Shown here one piece after another: positions 37,659-46,000 of a DNA stretch of 64,000 nt (within the stretch, counting starts at the first letter, position 1; every line of letters begins with the position of its first letter). The notes under the pieces are model-generated. The model made no database searches and was not told the origin of the DNA. It was given only the letters and a program-made list of their open reading frames with translations. The DNA comes from Chryseobacterium viscerum (lineage in GTDB: Bacteria; Bacteroidota; Bacteroidia; Flavobacteriales; Weeksellaceae): contig NZ_JAPDFT010000001.1 of NCBI RefSeq assembly GCF_025949665.1, positions 2,604,001 through 2,668,000 of the forward strand, read 5' to 3'. The position numbers and the translations under genes are program-made.

Positions 37659-37672
37659 CTCTGTACCTTTTA
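37643..37672. terminator. Bidirectional terminator between ClbS-like gene and lysS
   Basis: AAAGGTACAG (37644-37653) / CTGTACCTTT (37661-37670), A-run on the left, T on the right. The TAG stop of the ClbS-like gene (37656-37658) is in the loop. Confidence 0.85.
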
Positions 37673-37694
37673 TATTTATATTTTCTGAGAAATC

Positions 37695-39392
37695 TTAAGC
37701 TAGTTTCATCAAAAGATTCTCGTCAATTTTCTCTACTTTCACAATATTGTTCTTTGTAAGAGTTTTGGAAGCTTTATCCCATTTTTTACCAGATAACTGG
37801 CTTCTTTCTTTTACTTCAGCTAAAGACATTGCTTCTTCCTGAGAGTTAAGAATTTCAAGGATAACCTTTTCATCTTCTCCCAGTTCAATCTGTGGAACCG
37901 CTTTTTCCGGTCTCATCTGAGGGAAGAATAATACTTCCTGGATAGACGCATTATTCGTCAAGAACATAATTAATCTGTCCATACCGATTCCTAACCCTGA
38001 AGTTGGCGGCATACCATATTCCAATGCTCTTAAGAAGTCCTGATCGATGAACATTGCTTCGTCATCTCCTCTTTCAGATAAAGTCATCTGTGCTTCAAAA
38101 CGCTCTCTCTGATCGATAGGATCATTAAGCTCTGAATACGCATTGGCGATTTCTTTACCGCACACCATTAATTCAAAACGCTCTGTTAAGCCTTCTTTGC
38201 TTCTGTGTTTCTTTGTAAGCGGAGACATTTCGATCGGATAATCTGTAATGAAAGTTGGCTGAATGAAGTTTCCTTCACATTTTTCACCGAAGATCTCATC
38301 AATTAATTTTCCTTTACCCATCGTTTCATTCACCTCAATACCGATAGATTTGGCAAAATCATATAATTCTTTCTCCGTTTTTCCTGTGATATCAAACCCT
38401 GTATATTTCAGGATCGCTTCCGTCATGGAAACTCTTGGATAAGGAGCTTTCCAATTGATAGTGTGCTCACCGAAAGTAGATTCTGAATTTCCATTTACCT
38501 GAGTGGCACAGAATTCCAGTAATTTCTCAGTGAAATCCATCATCCAGTTGTAATCTTTGTACGCTACATAGATTTCCATAGCGGTAAACTCAGGATTATG
38601 CGTTCTGTCCATCCCTTCATTTCTGAAGTTTTTTGAGAACTCATATACTCCGTCAAAACCACCTACGATCAATCTTTTCAGATATAATTCGTTGGCAATT
38701 CTTAAATATAATGGAATATCCAACGCATTGTGATGCGTAATGAATGGTTTTGCTGCAGCACCACCAGGGATTGACTGTAAGATTGGAGTTTCCACTTCAA
38801 AATATCCTGCATCATTAAAGAATGTTCTCATGGCATTGAACAATTTTGTTCTTTTCACGAAAATTTCTTTAACCTGTGGATTTACCGTTAAATCTACATA
38901 ACGCTGTCTGTATCTTAGTTCCGGATCTGTAAAGCCGTCGTGTACAACACCATTTTCGTCAGTTTTAGCCTGAGGAAGAGGACGTAAAGCCTTTGTAAGA
39001 AGTGTAAAGTTCTTTACTAAAACAGTCTTCTCTCCTACCTGAGTTGTAAATAATTCTCCTTCGATACCGATAATATCACCGATATCCAAAAGGTGTTTGT
39101 ATACTTCATTATAGAGCTCTTTATCTTCACCCGGACAAATCTCGTCTCTGTTGAAGTAAACCTGAATTTTTCCTTTAGAATCCTGCAATTCTGCGAAAGA
39201 AGCCTTTCCCTGAATTCTGCGGGACATCAATCTACCAGCGATCTTTACCTGTTTACTTTCAGAAAAGTCCTGTTTTATAGATTCTGTAGTATCTGTAATG
39301 GTATACTCATCCGCAGGGAACGCATTAATCCCCATTTCAGTAAGCTTATTCAGCTTTTCTCTTCTAATGATTTCTTGTTCTGATAATTGCAT
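37695..39392 (-). CDS. lysS: Lysyl-tRNA synthetase, class II
   Basis: It charges tRNA-Lys. The 565 aa protein has an OB-fold anticodon domain (KIAGRLMSRRIQGKASFAELQD), class II motif 1 around ETPILQSIPGGAAAKPF, motif 2 (FSKNFRNEGMDRTHNPEFT) and motif 3 (MPPTSGLGIGMDRLIMFLT). It carries a C-terminal extension of about 65 residues (from about residue 500, EILNSQEEAMSLAEVKERS), longer than the E. coli enzyme, as in other flavobacteria. Promoter on the reverse strand: TTG 39443-39445, 20 bases, TAAATTTG 39415-39422. Confidence 0.96.
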   Translation of the reverse strand: MQLSEQEIIRREKLNKLTEMGINAFPADEYTITDTTESIKQDFSESKQVKIAGRLMSRRIQGKASFAELQDSKGKIQVYFNRDEICPGEDKELYNEVYKHLLDIGDIIGIEGELFTTQVGEKTVLVKNFTLLTKALRPLPQAKTDENGVVHDGFTDPELRYRQRYVDLTVNPQVKEIFVKRTKLFNAMRTFFNDAGYFEVETPILQSIPGGAAAKPFITHHNALDIPLYLRIANELYLKRLIVGGFDGVYEFSKNFRNEGMDRTHNPEFTAMEIYVAYKDYNWMMDFTEKLLEFCATQVNGNSESTFGEHTINWKAPYPRVSMTEAILKYTGFDITGKTEKELYDFAKSIGIEVNETMGKGKLIDEIFGEKCEGNFIQPTFITDYPIEMSPLTKKHRSKEGLTERFELMVCGKEIANAYSELNDPIDQRERFEAQMTLSERGDDEAMFIDQDFLRALEYGMPPTSGLGIGMDRLIMFLTNNASIQEVLFFPQMRPEKAVPQIELGEDEKVILEILNSQEEAMSLAEVKERSQLSGKKWDKASKTLTKNNIVKVEKIDENLLMKLA

Positions 39393-39414
39393 TTCTTATT
39401 TTTCTAAAAGCGTA

Positions 39415-39445
39415 CAAATTTAGGCATTTTTGAGTTGACCGTCAA
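39415..39445 (-). promoter_or_regulatory. Bacteroidota promoter of lysS
   Basis: Reverse strand -33 TTG (39443-39445), 20-base spacer, -7 TAAATTTG (39415-39422). The 5' leader is about 20 bases. Confidence 0.65.
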
Positions 39446-39477
39446 TTGATTTTTTCAGAAATTTCAAAATGTAAAGG

Positions 39478-39625
39478 GGAATGGTGTTGAGAGGCGGAAA
39501 ACGAGGTGCTGAGATTCGCGATCCGGGGTGATGTCCATAGTGAATTTTGATGGAGAATCAAGATAATGATAACCTAATAAAACCAGCAACAAAAAAAAAG
39601 CAACCAGCAACCTTAAACTTTAAAC
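39478..39625. repeat. Heptanucleotide repeat element (copy 5, degenerate)
   Basis: A G-rich left part (GAGGCGG, CGAGGTGCTGAG) and a C/A-rich right part (CCAGCAA, CCAGCAA CCTTAAA CTTTAAA) resemble the elements at 4866 and 7416. The right end overlaps the last codons and stop of rlmF. Confidence 0.55.
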
Positions 39626-40549
39626 AAACCACCTTCTCCTCTCCTTCTGAGGAATAAACGTCCACGCCAGCATTCTGCTAACCTTTTGTCCCTGAGCCAT
39701 ATCAATAGTTTTCACTTCTATTGCTTTTACTTTCTTTAGAAAATGAGTCAGCTTATTGAGATTGTCTTTTTTGGAAACCAGGCAGGTAAACCAAAGAACC
39801 TGTGATGAAAATAATGCACTTTCATTAATCATCTTAGTGATAAAAGCCAGTTCACCTCCTTCACACCAAAGTTCCGACTGTTGGCCGCCAAAATTAAGCA
39901 AAGGCTGTTGGGAGTTTGATATTTTAAGATTTTTTATTTTTCTGATATTCCCTTTCAATGCAGCTTCCTCAGAATCATGAAAAGGAGGATTGCACATAGT
40001 AAAAGTAAATCTGTCTTCAGGACCCATAATATTTTTAAAGATGTGCTCAGCATCGGGCTGCCTTTTCAACTGAATAACAGATGAAAGATCTGGATTTTGA
40101 TCTAAAATATGCTGGGCATTGGTCAAAGAATTCTGATTGATATCTGTTCCCAGCATGGTCCAGCCATAAGATTTGTGACTGATTAAAGGATAAACAAGAT
40201 TGGCTCCTGTTCCTATATCCAGGCCTTTTACAGAATTTCCTGCCGGAATTTCATCAAGCTGTTCGGCTAAAAGATCGGCAATATAATGTACATAATCTGC
40301 ACGTCCGGGAATGGGCGGACAAAGATTGGTATCCGGAATATCCCAGCCTTTAATATGATAAAAATGTAAGAGTAAGGCTTTGTTGAGCAGTTTCACCGCT
40401 TTTGGAATGCTGAAATTGATGGTTACCGTCTGATAAGCATTAATGAAAACATAGTGTTTCAGTTCAGGCACACAAGAAATAAGCTGATCAAAATCATAGG
40501 GATTGCGATGCAGATTTCTTGTGTGCAGACTGGATTTTTCAGCAGACAT
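39620..40549 (-). CDS. rlmF: 23S rRNA (adenine(1618)-N6)-methyltransferase
   Basis: This SAM-dependent enzyme methylates A1618 of 23S rRNA. The 309 aa protein has the RlmF N-terminus NLHRNPYDFDQLI, PIPGRADYVHYIADLL, the SAM motif GLDIGTGANLVYPLI and the N6-adenine signature MCNPPFHDSEEAA. It is 3 bases downstream of the cytochrome c gene on the same strand. Confidence 0.92.
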   Translation of the reverse strand: MSAEKSSLHTRNLHRNPYDFDQLISCVPELKHYVFINAYQTVTINFSIPKAVKLLNKALLLHFYHIKGWDIPDTNLCPPIPGRADYVHYIADLLAEQLDEIPAGNSVKGLDIGTGANLVYPLISHKSYGWTMLGTDINQNSLTNAQHILDQNPDLSSVIQLKRQPDAEHIFKNIMGPEDRFTFTMCNPPFHDSEEAALKGNIRKIKNLKISNSQQPLLNFGGQQSELWCEGGELAFITKMINESALFSSQVLWFTCLVSKKDNLNKLTHFLKKVKAIEVKTIDMAQGQKVSRMLAWTFIPQKERRRWFV

Positions 40550-40552
40550 ATT

Positions 40553-40924
40553 TTATTTCTTCTGGCTTAAAATATATTCCACCATTTTTTTGGCATCTTC
40601 TTTAGATACCTGTGGATGGGCTGCCATAGGCACACTTCCCCATACCCCACTACCGCCTTCTATAATCTTGGAAGCCAGCAATTCGGTATCCTTTTCAGAA
40701 TACTTTCCTGCAATTTCCTTATAAGAAGGTCCTATCATTCTCTCATTTACAGAGTGGCATCCTGAGCAATCCAAGGTTTCCATGATCTGATCACCAGAAA
40801 GATTAGATTTAGCCGGTTCTGAAACAGCTGTCTCAGAAGAAGGAGCCACTTCTGCTGTATTTTCTTTTTTAGAACAGGAAATGATCAAAAGACCGAGTGT
40901 TCCTGCCAAAAGTATTTTTTTCAT
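40553..40924 (-). CDS. Small c-type cytochrome lipoprotein
   Basis: This 123 aa protein has lipobox LLIISCSKKE and a Ser/Pro-rich linker. A single haem-binding site is DCSGCHSVNERMIGPSYKEIA (CxxCH around residue 57), and a candidate Met ligand lies in SVPMAAHPQVS. It is a periplasm-facing electron carrier of cytochrome c class I (c551/c552 type). Its start overlaps the stop of the preceding gene by one base. Confidence 0.86.
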   Translation of the reverse strand: MKKILLAGTLGLLIISCSKKENTAEVAPSSETAVSEPAKSNLSGDQIMETLDCSGCHSVNERMIGPSYKEIAGKYSEKDTELLASKIIEGGSGVWGSVPMAAHPQVSKEDAKKMVEYILSQKK

Positions 40925-41142
40925 TATTTCTTCGCTGTAGAATCTGTTTTAGCAGCTTCAGGAGCAGTTGTAGCAGGAGTTGCAGCAGCAGGAGCAGCTG
41001 TTTTAGCTGTAGAATCTACAACAGTAGTTGCTTCCGGTTCTTCAAGCATAGTGTTGCTATCCTGTAAAGAATGATCTGGCTTTTTTTTGCAGCTTGCTAA
41101 TAATAAACCTCCGATAAATGCGATTGCTAATACTTTTTTCAT
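40924..41142 (-). CDS. Small Ala/Thr-rich lipoprotein
   Basis: This is a 72 aa lipoprotein: signal MKKVLAIAFIGGLLLASC, then KKKPDHSLQD and a low-complexity Ala/Thr/Pro tail ending KTDSTAKK. There is no fold to recognise. It is translationally coupled to the cytochrome c gene (ATAATG), which suggests a shared membrane site or simple operon membership. Confidence 0.7.
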   Translation of the reverse strand: MKKVLAIAFIGGLLLASCKKKPDHSLQDSNTMLEEPEATTVVDSTAKTAAPAAATPATTAPEAAKTDSTAKK

Positions 41143-41345
41143 TTTTTTCTAATTTGGAAGCAAAAATATAAAAAATAAAGTTTTAAACTTATGACAAATG
41201 TTTTCTTTGATAAATATTTTTTTAAGGTTTAATTGCAATCAGATCCATAAAAAAATAATTCAAACACTAGGGAAATTAAAAAACAGCTTGTTATTTTTGT
41301 ATCACGGATGATCCGAACCAAAACAATCTATTAATTGAAAAGTTT

Positions 41346-41798
41346 ATGACTAAAAAAAATCTATTGGGTATAGCTTTCTTTGCTGTACACTCTTCCCTGC
41401 TCCTTTCCTGTGATAATTCATCAAACGAGCCACAATCAGAATATTCTGATAAAATTGAATCAGTAACGCTTTTAAAAACGACAAAGTCCTGGGATGGAAC
41501 TGTGTATCCTGCTTATCCTACAACACAGCCTGAAATATCAGTTCTGAAAATTGCTGTCCCTCCCAACAAAGCTCTGGACTGGCATAAGCATCCTGTCATT
41601 AATGCAGCTTATGTGGAAAAAGGAGAAATACAGATCGAAAGAAAAGAAGATGGCAAAACACAGTGGGTAAGGAAAGGCCAGGCGTTACCTGAAATGGTCA
41701 ACATTGCCCACAGAGGAAAAACCGGAGATAAAGGAGCAACACTGATTGTTTTCTACAGCGGAACTCCTGACATTCCACTTTCCGAACCGGTACATTAG
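41346..41798 (+). CDS. Cupin-domain lipoprotein
   Basis: This 150 aa protein has lipobox HSSLLLSCDN and a single cupin barrel. It has ALDWHKHPVINAAYVEKGEI (HxH metal motif), then GQALPEMVNIAHRGKTGDKG with the second His motif. It binds a metal; the ligand is unknown. It stands alone. Confidence 0.8.
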   Translation: MTKKNLLGIAFFAVHSSLLLSCDNSSNEPQSEYSDKIESVTLLKTTKSWDGTVYPAYPTTQPEISVLKIAVPPNKALDWHKHPVINAAYVEKGEIQIERKEDGKTQWVRKGQALPEMVNIAHRGKTGDKGATLIVFYSGTPDIPLSEPVH

Positions 41799-41953
41799 AT
41801 ATTTTTAACGTCCTGCCCGCTAGATCACCGAGTCAAAATCTTTGCGGGTATGATGTTGAATTTAATATAAATAGGCTATAATAAATAAACGTTGTCCCTT
41901 TTATATTTTTTTGATAAGTTTAATCAGATTTTATATTAAAAGATAATCCTGTT

Positions 41954-42598
41954 ATGATTTTAATTTCAAAAATTCTGTTTTTCACCAGCCATCACGGTTT
42001 TTACACTGTGGCCCTGCTGTTTGTGTTCTTTGGACTTCTTTCTTATCTGACTAAAAAAGTGTGGTTTCTGATCCCTATTATTCCTCTGGCTATATTAAAT
42101 GGGTTTGGGGGACAATTTATAAACGCATGGTTTTTAAACAAATACGGAGTAGAAAGTACCGCTATTATCACGTCTGATGTAGAAACCAATTCTACCCTAA
42201 ATGAAATGTATATTCATGATTATGAAGCTATTGTAAAGAAACAGGACGGGAAATATATTTCAACATTTTTCTCTACTACAACTGCTTCTATCTATCCGAT
42301 TGAAAATGCAATCAGAATCCCGCAAACAGAGGTTTCTTTTCCCGTAAAATACATTCCGGGCTATGAAAAAAACATAGTGATTCTCTATAACCAGTCTGAT
42401 GAAGGACAGGCTAATCTTAAATATTCAAAATTGGCTCCTGTCAATTCTGCAAAAATCAAATATGAAGCAGACAGAACCAATAAGGAATTCATTGAAGAAT
42501 ATATCGCGGCATTGGAAGAGTATGTAAAACATTATGATGATGAGACTTACAAAGAAAAAATCAAAGAATTACAACTTGAGCTTAAGGAGCTTAAATAG
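41954..42598 (+). CDS. Hypothetical membrane protein
   Basis: This is a 214 aa protein with two or three N-terminal hydrophobic segments (residues 1-58), a soluble beta-rich domain (YGVESTAIITSDVETN; FPVKYIPGYEKNIVIL) and a C-terminal charged helix. The middle resembles DUF3592-type domains, but I am not sure. There is no link to the trp operon, which starts after it from its own promoter. Confidence 0.6.
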   Translation: MILISKILFFTSHHGFYTVALLFVFFGLLSYLTKKVWFLIPIIPLAILNGFGGQFINAWFLNKYGVESTAIITSDVETNSTLNEMYIHDYEAIVKKQDGKYISTFFSTTTASIYPIENAIRIPQTEVSFPVKYIPGYEKNIVILYNQSDEGQANLKYSKLAPVNSAKIKYEADRTNKEFIEEYIAALEEYVKHYDDETYKEKIKELQLELKELK

Positions 42599-42662
42599 GA
42601 GATTCTTATATTAAGTTTTTTTAATTTTTAGTTTTTTTTAGTTTTTGTATTAAAAAAATTTC

Positions 42663-42670
42663 TAAATTTG
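42663..42670 (+). promoter_or_regulatory. Bacteroidota -7 box of the trp operon
   Basis: TAAATTTG, with a TTG at 42645-42647 (15-base spacer, short). Transcription would start about 5-8 bases downstream, at or beside the ATG of the leader peptide, so the leader may be read from a leaderless mRNA. Confidence 0.5.
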
Positions 42671-42683
42671 TCCCATGTTTAAA

Positions 42684-42752
42684 ATGAGCAACAATATTTG
42701 GTGGTGGCTTTCAAACTCTTCGTCGGGTCTGAAGGTATTGTCATGTTGCTAA
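42684..42752 (+). CDS. trpL: trp operon leader peptide
   Basis: This is a 22 aa peptide, MSNNIWWWLSNSSSGLKVLSCC, with three consecutive Trp codons (42699-42707). An in-frame ATG at 42675 would add MFK. It precedes a terminator and trpE, so it is a classic attenuation leader: ribosome stalling at UGG when charged tRNA-Trp is scarce should prevent terminator formation. AGCAACA (42687-42693) can pair with TGTTGCT (42744-42750), enclosing the Trp codons. Confidence 0.85.
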   Translation: MSNNIWWWLSNSSSGLKVLSCC

Positions 42753-42785
42753 TCATACAGCAGAAATAATCAAAAAACAATATAT

Positions 42786-42819
42786 AGGCTTTGACGGATA
42801 CCGTTGAAGCCTTTTTTTA
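42786..42819 (+). terminator. trp attenuator
   Basis: AGGCTTTGACGG (42786-42797) / CCGTTGAAGCCT (42801-42812), 12 pairs including two G-U, loop ATA, then a T-run. An upstream segment CTTCGTCGG (42718-42726) can pair with the 3' arm CCGTTGAAG (42801-42809) with one mismatch, a plausible antiterminator. Confidence 0.85.
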
Positions 42820-42844
42820 TTCTTTAATCTTACAAAAAAACAAA

Positions 42845-44269
42845 ATGCATACTGACACCATTAAAATAAAAACTGTTTCGAAAAAAACACTGGGAGACCT
42901 TCATACTCCCATGAATATTTACCTTAAAATCAGGGATAAATTCCGTGATACCATTCTTCTGGAAAGCTCGGATTCAAAAAGTATAGATAATAACTTTTCC
43001 TTCATTGCAGTGAATGCCATTGCAGGAATTGAAGTGAAAAACCTCAACGAATATGAAATCAAGCTTCCTGCTTCTGCTCCTGTAAAGCAATTGATGATGG
43101 AACGCAATATCACAGATATTTTTGAAGAATTCCGGACAATTTTTATATGTGAAGAAACCAACGACCCGATAGAACAAACGGCTCAGAGTCTTTTTGGCTA
43201 TACAAGCTTTGAAGCGGTACAGTTTTTCGAAAACATCAATCTTAAAGCACAAAGCAAGGAAGTTGAAATCCCTATTCTGAGATACAGATTATACCAATAT
43301 GTGATTGCAATCAACCATTTCAATGATGAAATGTATATTATTGAAAACTCTGTTGATGGCGTAAAATCTGAGTTTCATCTGTTGGAAAACCTTATTAAAA
43401 ACCAGAATACTCCGGTATATCCTTTTAAAAAAATAAGCGAGGAAACATCTAATATTACAAATGAAGATTATATTGAACTGGTAAAAACAGCCCAAAAGCA
43501 CTGTATGCGCGGAGATGTCTTCCAGCTGGTTCTGAGCAGAAGATTTGAACAAAAATTCAAAGGTGATGAATTCAATGTATACCGTGCTTTAAGAAATATC
43601 AATCCTTCTCCTTACTTATTCTATTTTGATTACGGAAATTACAAATTATTCGGATCAAGTCCTGAAAGCCAGTTAATTATAAAAGACAATAAAGCCATTA
43701 TTCACCCGATTGCCGGAACATCCAAAAGAACAGGAAACTTTGAAGCTGATCTTCAAGCTATTGAAGAATTAAAGGCTGATCCCAAAGAGAATGCAGAACA
43801 TACCATGCTGGTTGACCTGGCAAGAAATGATCTGGGAAAGCTCGGAAAAAATGTAACGGTTACCAAACTTAAAGAAATCCAGCTGTTCTCTCATGTTATT
43901 CATATGGTAAGTGAAGTGACAGCGGATGTTTCCACTGATATCAATCCTCTTGAAATGGTATCTGCAACCTTTCCCCAGGGAACACTAAGCGGTGCACCGA
44001 AGCATAGAGCTCTCCAGCTGATCAACCAATATGAAAAAGATTCCCGCGGATATTATGGCGGCTGTATAGGAATGATCGGTTTGAATGGCACCTGCAACCA
44101 GGCTATTATGATCAGAACTTTCCTAAGTAAAAACAATACACTTTTTTACCAGGCGGGTGCCGGTATTGTGGCAAAATCAGTTCCGGAAAATGAACTGCAG
44201 GAAGTTAATAACAAGCTGAATGCTCTTAAAAAAGCAGTTGAAAAAGCAGAAAAAATAGTTGAAAAATAA
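42845..44269 (+). CDS. trpE: Anthranilate synthase component I
   Basis: It makes anthranilate from chorismate with ammonia supplied by TrpG. The 474 aa protein has the chorismate-binding domain: RRFEQKFKGDEFNVYRALR, SPESQLIIKDN, HPIAGTSKRTG, ELKADPKENAEHTMLVDLARND and the end motif YQAGAGIVAKSVPENE. The start is the ATG at 42845; reading from an earlier TTG would begin inside the attenuator. The N-terminal feedback (LLESSDSK) element is present (LLES.DS motif), so Trp inhibition of the enzyme is likely. Confidence 0.95.
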   Translation: MHTDTIKIKTVSKKTLGDLHTPMNIYLKIRDKFRDTILLESSDSKSIDNNFSFIAVNAIAGIEVKNLNEYEIKLPASAPVKQLMMERNITDIFEEFRTIFICEETNDPIEQTAQSLFGYTSFEAVQFFENINLKAQSKEVEIPILRYRLYQYVIAINHFNDEMYIIENSVDGVKSEFHLLENLIKNQNTPVYPFKKISEETSNITNEDYIELVKTAQKHCMRGDVFQLVLSRRFEQKFKGDEFNVYRALRNINPSPYLFYFDYGNYKLFGSSPESQLIIKDNKAIIHPIAGTSKRTGNFEADLQAIEELKADPKENAEHTMLVDLARNDLGKLGKNVTVTKLKEIQLFSHVIHMVSEVTADVSTDINPLEMVSATFPQGTLSGAPKHRALQLINQYEKDSRGYYGGCIGMIGLNGTCNQAIMIRTFLSKNNTLFYQAGAGIVAKSVPENELQEVNNKLNALKKAVEKAEKIVEK

Positions 44270-44275
44270 AACAAG

Positions 44276-44338
44276 TCCCAACAACCAGCAACTAGCAACT
44301 AGCAACTAGCAACTAGTAACAACCTAACAAAAAAAAGA
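44276..44338. repeat. Heptanucleotide tract between trpE and trpG
   Basis: AGCAACT repeated four to five times in tandem (AGCAACTAGCAACTAGCAAC...), then AACCTAAC. This is a clean 7-base microsatellite inside the operon, the least degenerate array in the window. Confidence 0.85.
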
Positions 44339-44339
44339 A

Positions 44340-44939
44340 ATGAACAACAATATAAACACTCAGCAGCCACTTAAAGTTCTCGTTTTTGACAACTATGACA
44401 GCTTCACTTACAACCTCGTCCAGATTATCGAAAGAATTCTGAATCAAAGAGTGGATGTGGTAAGAAATGATGAAATTACTTTGGAAGAGATTGGAAAATA
44501 TGACAAAATCATTCTCTCTCCAGGACCTGGGATTCCTGAAGAAGCAGGTATTTTATTAGACCTTATTAAAGAGTATGCTCCTACGAAAAGTATTCTCGGA
44601 GTATGTCTCGGACAGCAAGCTATCGCTGAAGCTTTCGGGGGAAATCTTATTAACCTGACTGAGATCTTCCACGGAGTAGCAACGACCACTGAACTGGTAA
44701 AAGAGAATACAAAATTATTCAAAGATCTAAGCTCAGGACTGGAAGTGGGCAGGTACCACAGCTGGGCAGTAAATCCAGAAGGTTTCCCGGAAGAACTGGA
44801 AATCACAGCTGTAGATAAAGACGGTATGATCATGGCTTTACAGCACAAAACCTATGATGTACATGGAGTACAGTTTCACCCAGAAAGTATTTTAACACCT
44901 GAAGGAGAAGTAATCATTAAAAATTTTCTATTGTCATGA
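44340..44939 (+). CDS. trpG: Anthranilate synthase component II (glutamine amidotransferase)
   Basis: This class I glutamine amidotransferase feeds ammonia to TrpE. The 199 aa protein has VFDNYDSFTYNLVQIIE, the oxyanion strand LSPGPGIPEEAG, the nucleophile elbow LGVCLGQQAIAEAFGG (Cys), and the His/Glu in HGVQFHPESILTPEG. The stop overlaps the trpD start (ATGA). Confidence 0.95.
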   Translation: MNNNINTQQPLKVLVFDNYDSFTYNLVQIIERILNQRVDVVRNDEITLEEIGKYDKIILSPGPGIPEEAGILLDLIKEYAPTKSILGVCLGQQAIAEAFGGNLINLTEIFHGVATTTELVKENTKLFKDLSSGLEVGRYHSWAVNPEGFPEELEITAVDKDGMIMALQHKTYDVHGVQFHPESILTPEGEVIIKNFLLS

Positions 44940-45967
44940 AAACCTTAGAGATCCCTTCAACAACAATAAAAACTCCACAAATGAAAGAAATACTGCAATA
45001 TCTGTTCAATCATAATACGTTATCAAAATCAGAAGCTAAAGCTACCATGATTGAGATTGCACAGAATAAATTCAATGCCGCAGAGGTTACAGCCTTTATC
45101 AGTGTGTTCCTGATGAGAAATATTACCCTGAAGGAAGTGGAAGGCTTCAGAGAGGCTCTGCTTCAGATGGCTGTTCCTGCACACATAGATGCAAGTAATG
45201 CCATTGACATTGTGGGAACAGGAGGTGATGGAAAAGATACCATCAATATATCAACATTAGCAAGCTTTGTGGTGGCCGGAGCCGGACAGAAGGTAACCAA
45301 ACATGGAAATTATGGAGCTTCCACTACCACGGGCTCATCCAATGTGCTGGAAGAACTGGGATATCAGTTCAAAAATAATTCAGAACAATTGAATGAAGAT
45401 CTTGAAAGAGCAAACATCTGCTTTTTACATGCTCCTTATTTTCATCCCGCGCTGCAATCGGTTGGATTATTGAGAAAATCTTTGGGACTAAGAACATTTT
45501 TTAATCTTTTGGGGCCATTGGTTAATCCTGCAAAACCAAGGTATTCAATGATTGGAGTGTACAATCTGGAAATTGCAAGAATTTACCAGTATCTGCTGCA
45601 AAAAGAAGAACGTGAGTTTATCCTGGTACATGGTCTTGACGGATATGATGAAATAAGTCTTACCGACGACAGCAAGATCATTACAAAAAACGGGGAAGAA
45701 ATCTATTCTGCAGAAGATTTAGGTTTCAAACCGGTAACGCTGGAAGAAATTAAGGCCGGAACCTCCATCCGGGAAACGGCAAAAATATTTATGAATATTC
45801 TGGAAGGAAAAGGTACGGAACAACAAAATTCCGTGATTTTGGCAAATGCTTCGGTAGCTCTTTATAACACTCATCAATTCGGAACGTATGATGATTGTCT
45901 TCTACTGGCTAAGGAAAGTCTGCAAAGTGGAAAAGCATTGAACAGTTTTAATCTTTTGATTAATTAA
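44936..45967 (+). CDS. trpD: Anthranilate phosphoribosyltransferase
   Basis: It joins anthranilate to PRPP. The 343 aa protein has the PRPP/Mg loop DIVGTGGDGKDTINIST, the KHGNYGASTTTGSSNVLEELG segment and NLLGPLVNPAKP, all diagnostic. It overlaps trpG by four bases. Confidence 0.95.
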   Translation: MKTLEIPSTTIKTPQMKEILQYLFNHNTLSKSEAKATMIEIAQNKFNAAEVTAFISVFLMRNITLKEVEGFREALLQMAVPAHIDASNAIDIVGTGGDGKDTINISTLASFVVAGAGQKVTKHGNYGASTTTGSSNVLEELGYQFKNNSEQLNEDLERANICFLHAPYFHPALQSVGLLRKSLGLRTFFNLLGPLVNPAKPRYSMIGVYNLEIARIYQYLLQKEEREFILVHGLDGYDEISLTDDSKIITKNGEEIYSAEDLGFKPVTLEEIKAGTSIRETAKIFMNILEGKGTEQQNSVILANASVALYNTHQFGTYDDCLLLAKESLQSGKALNSFNLLIN

Positions 45968-46000
45968 AATTCACCATTGATTCAATTTAGACACAAAAAA

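Noticed and set aside
42791..42844. Earlier start for trpE
   Set aside because: It would begin inside the attenuator stem; the ATG at 42845 follows it and fits the family N-terminus.
44276..44338. CRISPR-like tandem repeats
   Set aside because: The units are 7 bases with no spacers and no cas gene is nearby, so this is a microsatellite, as are the other arrays.
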